DNA of 64,000 nt from Rhizaria sp. SCN 62-66 (taxonomy: Eukaryota; Rhizaria, unplaced): assembly GCA_001724265.1 (NCBI GenBank), contig MEDY01000135.1, positions 1 to 64,000 on the forward strand, written 5' to 3'. Numbering within the stretch: the first letter of the stretch is position 1; each line of letters opens with the position of its first letter. The position numbers and the translations under genes are program-made. The notes under the pieces were generated by a model. It had not been told where the DNA came from. It did no database searches and saw only the letters and a program-made list of their open reading frames with translations. Positions 54,539-64,000 of the stretch are shown here, in pieces.

Positions 54539-57500
54539 ATGTTGCGTTGCTTTCGCTTCTTGTCAGCGCATCTACCGATGCTGCTATTGCTGCTGTCTTC
54601 GCTGTCCATTTTTCTGCTCCAAGTCTCAGCGTCATCGAATTTCTTTTTTCCGTCCACCAGCAACTCTCGCGGTGCCAATGTGTTCGTGCACTTCGTTCTT
54701 GATGGCCCGCACTCCGTCAACGTGGCCACCACTATCTTTCTGTCGACGCTCTCGCCCACGTCCTCGATCCTGTTCGCGGAATTCAGTGGTGGTCTTTCAA
54801 ACTGTTTTTTTCATGACATTACGTCGGCGTCGACCCTGTCTGCGATCTCTTACGCTGCGTCCACGTACACCTTCACCGTCACACACACCGCCGACTCGTC
54901 CTTGGCTAAGCTCGTCATCTGCTCTGTGCTGGTGGCCGACGCTGCGGATGTCAATGCGAACAGCACTGCGACAGCGAGCTTTGTTACAGACACTGTGGTA
55001 GTAGCCACGGCCTCAATCTACATTGCCGCGTCGTTTCTCACTCCAACACTGTCGATGTGGCGTAACAGCGACCAATTCGTACAGTCGCGCCAGAGCACGC
55101 CGGTGTACATCTACAACACTTTCACCACGCCAGTGGTTTTGGGCAGCGAGGCTGGTAAGTCTACGGCGTTTATGACTATTAAGGTTGCTTGGGCATCTGA
55201 GCTAATGACCTGTTCCATGGTCTTCGAGGGCGGACTTGCGGCAACGGTCGCTGCTCCAACCGTCTCAGGCACTGTTGCGACGTACGCCGTCACGTTCCCG
55301 ACGCAGATGCGCGAGACCACCGAGTTCGAGCTCCGATGTCTTGCATATTGGCGCTCTTCCAATGAGTCTGTTTTCTCCGGAGTCAGTATCGATGTTGCAC
55401 TTATCTTCCCGTCTGGATTCACGCTCACCAAAAGCCCAAGCTATTTCTACTCCATCGAGTCGACAATGAACAAGACCTTGATCCCTATTGCTAGCACCAG
55501 TGATGGCGAGTGGGTTCCCGCACTCTCTGGCTCGTCGCACGTGCTCGGCCTTGCGGGTAACGTCGCTGCGGCGAACAAAAGCGGTACTTTTTATTTTGCT
55601 ATGAAATCCCCCGTTGGGGCAGAGGTCTACCGCGGCGCGCCGGGTTCATACTGTTTCCTCTTCGCAACACCGCTTAAGGACGACTTCACGGGTCCCGCTG
55701 TGTCACACTCACCCCACACACGCGTTAATAGTCTCACGTATGGCTCTGAGGGATGCACGTTCAGTGTTGCGCAAATGACTATCACAGGCACTGTGTCGGC
55801 GGCGCAAACGTCGCTCCAAGTGACTATGGGCATTGTTCTTATGGATCCCCCCCTTTCGCTCACCAACAATGTCCCGCAGTCCTCTGTGACGTTCACCAGT
55901 ATCCAAAACGTGTACCGTGGTGTGCCAACTGTTCTTGGCCTTTCGCCACTCTTTCAGACCGCGCCGACATACGTTACCACGTTCACGCCGGCCGGCCTAT
56001 TTGTTCCGCCGCGCTCCTTTACCGTTACCGTGGGGTCTGAAACTCTTCTGTACCCGGACGACTGGGGCCGGCAAATGCAGAACGCACCCGTGACCTACCG
56101 CTCCAACATCACTAGCCCTCGCCTTTACACGCGTCCCCGGGCTCGCTACTTGCACGCGCAGACTACCAACGCGGCCTCTGCGCCGGTGCTTGGCCGGCTG
56201 TCACCCGCGACGTCCGGCCAGCTCACGTTCTGGTTTGGCGGCATCGCGTTTGAGAAGGCCGAAGACGTGGCGACATCGATCAGCACAATTCGACCCATTC
56301 TTGCCGACCTGTGGATGTTTGACGCGCTTGGTAACACAACGACGCTGCTGTCAGGCGACCCGTCGCAAACGCGCTCCTCAGCGCGGTTGTATAATAACGG
56401 ATAGTTCGTTCCCGTTGCCGGCGATTACCACCCAGATCTTCACCCCGCGGCGCGGCACTCGGCGTCGCTCGCTTTCGACGCCGCGCTCGAAGTGCTTTGG
56501 CTCTACGGCGGCGCCGAGGGACTTATGGGCAACACCACGTCCGACACGCCTATTGCGCAGCAACGCTTCTTTGATGATCTGTGGTCCTATAACCTCAAGA
56601 CCAACATGTGGGCGTGGTGGCGCGGCAGCGTGGTCCCGTTGTATCGTGCGCAGAATGCGACTTTATTCGGCTCGCTCCCGCCGCTCGCCGGCGCCGGTGC
56701 TGCAGCGCACGATGGCGTGTTGTTGATCTACGGCGGCCTGGTTATGAGCGCGGCCAACGCGCCTGAAGGGCGCAAACTGCCGTACTTTGAGCTTGACGCG
56801 ATGATGATGTTCAACTCCTCCGATGGGAGTATCACGCGCTTGGCTGGTGGTAGCAATGGTTACGACTTCACATTCAACGGCGGGACTCCCTTCGTTGGCG
56901 CCGCGACAAGCCCGCCTGCGGCAGCGTATCCGACGCTAGTGTGGAACACGCACGCCGCCACTGGAACGAGCGATGTGTACATGTACGGCGGTGTGCTTGC
57001 GCCCAGTCAAGCCGGATTCAGCTACTTATCGCTCGACCTGGCCAACTCGCTCAACCCGCACTCTGACTCGAGCGTTCTTACCGGCCTCTGGCGTTTCTCA
57101 GTTTTGTCTAAGATCTGGACTCGTCTCGACGCGCCCACTGTGGCCATGTCGGCTAACCGCGGCCACCCGCGTATTGCGGAGCCGTTGCAGTCGGGCTTCC
57201 TCTCGCACCCCGGCGGACGCGTGTTTGCGGCGATGAACATTGCGCCCAACGGTGATGTGTATCTCTACGGGGGTCGTGGTCACTCGAGTGGGTTTATTAT
57301 TACACCTAGCGGGTACGGCATCAGCAATGCGACTGTGCAGACGCTGACGAGTGTGCCTGCGCTTTCACCATTTACTTACCCGCTGTCGAGTCGGTTTGTT
57401 AATGGCGCCGATTCAAACGCAGTGACATTGTACGCGTTTGTCTACTCGGCCAGCGAGCTTCAGAATTCTGGCGTCAGTGTCAATGTGCCGCTTAACGACT

Positions 57501-60500
57501 TGGACATTATGCTGCGTCTTATGTCAACATCACTTGCCATCGGGGCGAGCACGACAACCGCCTTTAAGGTGCGCGCGATGTTGAAGACACTCGAAGGCGT
57601 ATCGTTCTTTAATGATACCGATAAGTACAACGCTGCTGCGCTGCGTCAGTGGGGCGAGGAAGTGTTTTTGTACCCTGAGCACGCGTTTGACGCGCGCACA
57701 TGGAAGGCCGGTACGTTTATGGCTGTCAACTCGCCGATGCACTCCACCGGCATCGACAGCGCGTTGGAGCCCAACCAGTCGCTCCTGCTCATCCTTCGCA
57801 TCGAGTATTCGTTCAGCACAGCGCTGGGTTTGGCTGCACCGACTTATGTTGTCGACATGCTGCAAACAAGCGGCGATACAGGTGTAGCGCTTATCACTAT
57901 CCCTGGCTATCCGTTCAAGAACGAGTACTTCACTCGGTACGCTTTTAAGCCAATTCTGATGCTGCGTTCGCGGCTCCCGCCCATTGGCATGCCTTCGCCG
58001 CGATCGTCTTTGTCACTGTACTCGCGCCCGCAGCTCGATGACCTATGGGTCTTCTCCGCGTCACTTCTCCAGTGGCGTTTGCAGTACGGTTTTCCCACCG
58101 CTCTCAAGCGCAACGTTGTTTCGGGCTCCCAACGGCAGTCCGGTGTCGACTACCATTGGCCCGGCGCGCGTCAACAGGCGTCACTTATGATTCCGACATC
58201 GTTTACCACCGCTACAACCGCGTCGGCGTACGACGTGTCACTGTTCCTGCACGGCGGTTACGCCGTATCCCCCACGGTCCACGAGGACTACGAGCTTGGA
58301 CTCAACCCAGATGCCCCCATCGCATTGCACCGGCGTCGCATCACGTTCTACGATGACCTGTGGTCGATCGACATGGGGCCGCAGGTTATTGACAGCGCGG
58401 CGCCCGGCGCAGCGGCGTATTCGACGAACTCGGGGGCCTCCACCGCGGGGCTGAACCTTTACACACGTGGAATGCCAGTGTATGACGAGTTCATGTACTC
58501 GCGGTTGTCGCAGTCGCTCGGCAATACGTGTCCCTCGAGCTCCAGCTGCGCATCCACGGCCACGTGTTTGGCGGGCGGCGGGTCTTACTTCTGCCGCTGT
58601 GCGTCGTACACATTCGGTGCGAGCTGCAACAACACTGCGCAAGAAATTGCTCTTATGCAAGGCATGTTCAAGCCGATCGGAGGCACCACGACTCTGGCCT
58701 CTCTCGACTTACAGGCGCAGCACAGGCCCTTTAGCGCGGTCGCAGTGCACCCCGTGACGAAGGAGGTGTGGGGCTACGGTGGCGTCACATCTAACTCTGA
58801 TCACGGGCCGCGCATACAGTCATCGTTAGTCCGCACAAACCTCGCCTTACGGACACACTCTGAAGTGTCGTACGTGCGGGGGCAGACACAAAGCGAACAG
58901 CTCTCGTTCACTACTTCAGTGACTGGCTTCTACCCCGTTAAGGAGGTCGGTGTGACGTACGCGTCCGCCACGGAACCCCCCCCGTCCGCTGACGCTATGA
59001 TGTCTTTTTCCCCCTCTGGCAACGCGCTCTATTTGTACGCAGAGAGTCTCGTGTGCTCACCGGGTGTGTGGTGGTTCAACACATCTTCTCTCACATGGGC
59101 ATCGATTGGCAGCTTCATCTCTGAGAACTACCCCGCGACGAACGATCACAGTGCAGTTTATGGCAGCTACGGTCAGTACAATTATTCGTACCACCCCGAC
59201 GCGCGGCAGGGTGCGGCCAAGGCGAGTCGCCCCGGTTTGATGTGTCTTTATTCGGGTTCGCAAGTCTACTTCCCCGACTTTTCCGCCGGCACTAATGATG
59301 ACTTATGGTGCGCGCGCACGACTGATGACCCCGCAGGGATCACTTGGTCGCGTTTGGCGGGATTGACGAGCCGCAAAGTCGCTGGCTTGCTGCCCGTAGC
59401 CGCACAGCCCGGCGAGTTTAGCACCGTGTGCACGCCTGGTGCACGTGTTGGCGCTTCGCTGGCTTTCTCGACCGATGGCTATTATCTGTACCTCTTCGGC
59501 GGCAGCTTGGTGCAGTATGGAAGCACAGCACAGGCGCTTATGGCTGATTTGTGGGTGTTTTCGATAACCAACATGACATGGGCCTATCTTTCCGGCCCCA
59601 CAGAGCCTGTCACATCGCTCATGTCGTCGCATGCCTCGAGTCACTCAATCACCTCAGGCTCGCCCTCGCGGTTGCAGTACCCCGGCGCGCGCATGTTTGC
59701 CTCCATGGCAGTCTCCGGCGACGATATGCTCTACGTCTCTGGCGGTATTAGGCTTCCCACGGAAGGCACAGGCGCAACCATGGTTGAAAAGACTACGTTT
59801 GCGACTTTCGTTCGTCCATTGCACGACACGAACACAACGCTGCCGACAGCGGTGTGGGCGCCGTCATTCACCAACAAGACAGCTGCACTTGCGTGGGTGT
59901 CGATTGAAGTTGAGACAGGCGCTGAACCTATAACAAATCAGTGGTTCTGGAGCACAAACTTCATTAACAACGGCCGCTTTGGCACAAGTATGGTTTTTCT
60001 CCCGTCGACTATTAGTGTAGAGGCTCCGTTTGCGACTGACAACACGATCATGACAATGACAGCGGGAATGCAGATGCGCGGTTCCGTCGTCGCTGCTACT
60101 GCGTATTACCCATATTTCTCGTTCCCGCTTTATGACAGCGAAACCGCTGGTCTCGTGCTGCGCACGTCGCCGTGCCGTGTGAATCCATGTCTGAATGACG
60201 GTGTCTGTACGATCTGCGCTGCCGAGGATGCTATGTGCTCCAAAGGTTACATTGACACTGGTATTACATCCTCAGCGTACCATTGTATTTGCTCGACGCG
60301 ATTTTTTGGTCGCCACTGTGAACTCACGCGCGAAACTTATAGGCCCCCATCGGCAGCAACCTCACTCCCGTGTTTCCAGAACGCTGAGTTTGGAACGTCG
60401 ATCTCAAGCCCGTGTCAGTGTATCATCACCAGTCCTGCATCTTTTTTCGGTGTTTTTTGCTCACCTCTTGTTTCGTATTCGATCTATCACAATATCTCAA

Positions 60501-63500
60501 GCATAAATGACTTGAATCTCGCCACTGACGCAGCTATTGCTGTTGTTCACAATGCCCCCGAGTTCATGTCACTCTCGCTTGGTGCAGAGATTAACAGTAC
60601 TGTGATCTTCGTTGCCGGTGGCTCTACTGAACCCAGCAGCTGGGTTACTTCGGATGTGCTCACAGCAGTACTTGTCACGTCACGCACCACAGTCAAAGTC
60701 CACCCTCCAACGAGTAACAACAGCACTAAGGCGATCTACTCGGGCCCCAACACGTACATCGGCCGCCACATCGGTGCCACACTTGTCTACTCACGCTCTT
60801 CGGGAATGCTGTTTCTCTACGGCGGGCTTCATTTTGACCCCACAGGCACGCGGCGTAACCTATACGAGCGCCACTGGCTCATCACGCCTGGCGCCATGGG
60901 AACAGTGCGGCTGCCTCAGATCCTCACGCTCGAGTCACGCCGGGACGTGGTTCAGATCAGGTACAAGCTGGACACCCCCTCACAGGTCACGAGTGTGGAT
61001 CAATCGGGCCTCACGTTTCACAGTCGCTCCGACCTCTCTGTTTACCCTGTAGGCACCCCCGGCGCGCGTGCGTACCACTCTGCCGCCGCGGTAACGATCG
61101 GTGAAGTCGAGTGGATTTACATGTTCGGTGGCGCAGTAATCAACTCAGGCGACACTGACGTCGAGTATCTCTCTGACTTGTGGCGTCACCGCGCGCTTGC
61201 CTCGGGCACTGTGCAGTGGGAGTACGTTGGCTGCTCTCTCGACACCGGATACTTACCTCCGGCCAACATCACGATAGGCGCTTCGCTTGATATCAAGGAT
61301 GGGTGCCCGATGGCGCGCTCGCACACCCAGCTCGTCGCTGTTGGCAACACGCTCTGGCTTGTCGGCGGCCGCGGTGTGCGCGGCGGGTACGATGACGTGT
61401 GGTCGTTCAACACGGAGACGGAGGTCTTCACACTCCGCTCAGGCCTCGCTCTCAAACCTCTTCCCGCAACGTCGTCGAAACATCTCATCAGTGCTTTCAC
61501 GGGCGATGTGGCGACTACGACCATGGGTTCTCGGTACGCACACCGTTGTGACGTGCTGCCGACGGGTACTTCCGTGTACTGCTACGGCGGTTTGACTGCA
61601 CATGGTGTGGCGGCTGATATGTACCGCCGTATTTTGCCGATTAATCTTGCCAAGCATGTTCATTACATTGGCATGAACGATGTGGTTAATCCCTTCACTC
61701 TTACGAGGTCGGGTCTCTTCGTCGCGTTGCTCCCAGTGGCGCACCTTGATGCACCAGGTCTGACGACGCAGAAGCAGACGATTTATGGCGTGACTTTTTT
61801 TCTGGCTGACGATTATGACATGACGAGCGATGCAATGACCGAGCTCGTGTTATCCATCGGCTATCTTGCAGCCGCGCCCACAGATGAACCGAAGGATATT
61901 GACGTGCCGCTGTCAAAGACGACACACTTGATCAAGGCATCAACATTCACCAACCCGCGCACATTTCAGTTCAGCTTACAAGCACCGGTCGAGCGGACGG
62001 CGTCGTCTCAGTATCTTGTGATCCGAATGAGTCTGTCAGTCACTAGGCCAACAAGGATCGATACACGGTTTGCGTTTGGTTCCACTGCAACAATAATTAG
62101 TCAAGTTCCCAACACCACAAACGATTATTTCACAACCTACAACAATTCGCGCACCAAGACGTGCTTTTTCTTCAACAAGGACTACAGCTAGACGTATGAG
62201 ACAACTATAATCCCACAGATTAGGCTACAAATGCAGCCACCTGCTGAGCAGCAGGGCCACACGACTGTTGCTGAGCTCATCAAAATCGACACGACATCCG
62301 GGCTTATTTCCCAGGTCTTTGGACCCTCAACGCAGGGCAGTGTGCCGCTGTCTTTGTCCAAGGCGAGCATCTTTGCGCGCCCCACTGACGTGCCGAACCT
62401 TCCCGACTCCGTGCTGGAGCCGCTCGATGGCGGTGTGGCCGTTGCAGCTGGTATTTTAACAACCGACTTCTATGCATCGTCAAAGTTTGTACGGCCGTGG
62501 ACAGTACCGGCGGCTGCGCTGCCTGTGTTTGCGATGTTGCCACTTGGAAAACCCACTCTTGATCTCATTCCTTCGTTCATTGTGTCGTCGGGCATGTGGC
62601 GAATGGAGACAGCGCTGTCAGGCACGACGTGGTCTGGTTCTCACATCATGCTCAGCCGCTCGTCGCCGATTACGCAGAGCAACCAAGTCTTTTCCGCGCA
62701 AGGCATGAACACAATTTTTGGAGGCGTGCGCCCTGCGTACTACACTAACACTGTCCCTGAATCGCCTTATCCTGTTGTGACTGCAGCGACCTTTGCTGCG
62801 ACAATGACGAGCGTTGAGCTTCTTTTCACCACAACCACGCAGCAACCGCGCTACAGCACATCAGCGTCGGCTGAAAACTGTGCTCTAATGTTTCCCGCCG
62901 CGAACCTTGCACACTTCGGCAGCGGATATACATGTGCGTGGTTAACTCCCTCTGCGTTAAGTATCACACTTGGCGCATCTTTTACTCTGCGCCCCGACGA
63001 CACGTTAACTGTACTCGGTGATGTCATCCGTAGCGGCAGTACACTTGCTGAGGGACAGACCCCGCTGTATCTGCCCGAGACTGACTTGCTCGTTATAACT
63101 GCGACTACTCCTGTAGTGCCGACTGTTGCACTCACAGGCTACAATACGGTCGGACCCTGCGAGGGGCTTACGCTCAGTTCCGCTGGCAGTGTTCACGCCG
63201 GTGGCCTTGCCTTTGAGTATGCTTGGAGCATTACTGGCACGGCGGCGCAGCAAGACAAGCTCGCCGCCATCGTGAGTGCGGCGTACGGTTCCCGTAATAG
63301 CAGTATCCCGTTTACTGCAACTACGTCACCGCTCTATGCGCCCACGGTTACTGTGCCCGTGGGCGCGATGGTGGAGCTGTTTGGCGCCACAGGGGAGGAG
63401 ACTACAACGGCGACGTTCACGCTGCAACTCACCACGTGGTTTGGAAAAACTTCTACAACAAGCTTCTCAGTTTCTCGTGCAGCGTCGATGTTACCTCAAA

Positions 63501-64000
63501 TCTCCATTGCCGGCGGTACGCGCGTTGATGTTAAGCCACCGCGCAACGTGCTAGTGAATGCGCTTATATCTCGTGTCGGCCTCTGCTCCGGCGCTATTGT
63601 TCGCACCGATATTACATACAAGTGGAACCAGGTGCTCAGTGATGGCGAGCAGACTGTTAATTTCACTGGCAGTCTTGCATCGCTTCGTGTGCGCGCATAT
63701 GACTTGCCCGCGCGATCAGCGCCATACGTCTTCCGCGTTTTTGTGTCTGATACTGATACTACCACTGGCATGACGTACAACAATTCCGACACCGTCAACG
63801 TCTATGTCACGGCATCCCCACTGCGTGCAGTGCTCACGGGCGGCGATAAGGTCCACAGCTCTGCCGTCACACTTAAACTCTCTGCTTCAACTTCGCGCGA
63901 TCTAGATGTTAACCCCACGGTCAGCTCCCAGTCTTTGAATCTCACATATGCGTGGGTGTGCCGTGACGCTTCCAACGCGTCAGTTCCATGTTTCCCCTCC
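54539..64000 (+). CDS. Giant kelch / EGF / REJ extracellular protein, 3' end outside window (two in-frame TAGs)
   Basis: Open from ATG 54539 to the window edge: 3154 codons, no intron. It begins with a signal peptide (hydrophobic core LPMLLLLLSSLSIFLLQV), so it is secreted or type I. Residues ~30-620 are beta-rich and unassigned. From ~640 to ~2370 about a dozen kelch-type blades are recognisable by motifs such as VLWLYGG, YLYLFGGS, GMLFLYGG, WIYMFGG and TLWLVGGRG. EGF-like Cys clusters interrupt them near 1330-1365 (CPSSSSCASTATCL ... CRCASYTFGASC) and 1880-1930 (CRVNPCLNDGVCTIC ... CICSTRFFGRHC). After ~2860, REJ/PKD-like modules begin (FEYAWSITG; LTYAWVCRD near the edge), as in polycystin-1 and sperm egg-jelly receptors. 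TAG occurs at codons 622 and 2551; the frame stays open for 1928 and 603 codons after them. Composition is less GC- and Ala-biased than its neighbours. Confidence 0.85.
56402..56404 (+). other. In-frame TAG read as sense (kelch/REJ codon 622)
   Basis: Between SARLYNNG and FVPVAGDYHPDL; the first clear kelch motif (VLWLYGG) follows 30 codons later in the same frame. Confidence 0.88.
62189..62191 (+). other. In-frame TAG read as sense (kelch/REJ codon 2551)
   Basis: Between FFNKDYS and TYETTIIPQIRL; 603 further codons without a stop reach the window edge and encode the REJ-like modules. Confidence 0.88.

Noticed and set aside
54169-54759. 196-codon minus-strand frame upstream of the kelch/REJ gene
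   Set aside because: It overlaps the signal-peptide exon of the real gene and has no coding bias or recognisable domain.
4958-62191. TAGs explained as pseudogenes, sequencing errors or short introns
   Set aside because: Eight independent cases with no frameshift, always TAG and never TAA or TGA, in otherwise intact genes; no GTAYG donors or AT-rich segments flank them in positions that could splice them out.
4958-62191. TAG as pyrrolysine or as programmed readthrough
   Set aside because: Pyrrolysine is known only from archaea and bacteria in special enzymes. Readthrough at eight sites in five unrelated genes, together with no terminal TAG in the window, is less parsimonious than reassignment.

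Overview
This is nuclear DNA from a unicellular eukaryote that I cannot place to genus. The window holds 17 protein genes, 11 of them interrupted by short (about 120-240 nt) AT-rich spliceosomal introns. The coding exons are strongly GC-rich, and the introns and intergenic DNA are AT-rich. Most proteins carry long Ala, Gly, Ser, Asn or Gln runs. The products are eukaryotic: mitochondrial Hsp70, a mitochondrial PDK/BCKDK-type kinase, glucose-6-phosphate isomerase, an ALYREF/Yra1 export adaptor, an MPP6-like exosome cofactor, a GRIP-domain golgin, a PIF1 helicase, a Dbf4-type zinc-finger protein, a UVSSA-like scaffold, an XK-related membrane protein, and a giant kelch/EGF/REJ surface protein. 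I found no mobile element, tRNA, rRNA or CRISPR array.

Main finding: TAG appears to be a sense codon. Eight in-frame TAG codons lie inside otherwise uninterrupted reading frames of five genes (4958, 17934, 25112, 29872, 29896, 36985, 56402, 62189). The frame continues unshifted for hundreds of codons after most of them. The 16 gene ends in the window use TGA (11) or TAA (5) and never TAG. Two of the TAGs sit inside a Gln-rich stretch (CAA/CAG runs) of the PIF1 gene, so glutamine is the best guess and leucine the main alternative. No conserved alignment column here fixes the amino acid. Second finding: all 17 well-supported introns begin with GTAYG (14 GTACG, 3 GTATG) and end in YAG.

Layout. 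1-1824 (+) end of an unknown low-complexity protein; 2064-3884 (-) UVSSA-like; 4466-9179 (+) golgin; 9763-10434 (-) MPP6-like; 11003-12607 (+) unknown; 13111-15141 (-) GPI; 16095-18951 (+) TFIIS-type zinc-ribbon protein; 19202-21630 (-) mtHsp70; 22136-30189 (-) giant PIF1 helicase; 30652-35524 (+) Dbf4-type protein; 36067-39090 (+) coiled-coil Cys-motif protein; 39486-41757 (-) PDK/BCKDK; 42696-44347 (-) family-16 methyltransferase; 44847-48611 (+) XK-related; 49142-50639 (-) ALYREF; 51053-53214 (+) seven-TM protein; 54539 to beyond 64000 (+) kelch/EGF/REJ protein.

Genes mostly alternate strands as divergent or convergent neighbours 0.25-1 kb apart. There are no operons and no obvious pathway cluster. 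Several are nuclear genome-maintenance or RNA factors (UVSSA-like, TFIIS-like, PIF1, Dbf4-type, ALYREF, MPP6), and two are mitochondrial (Hsp70, PDK).
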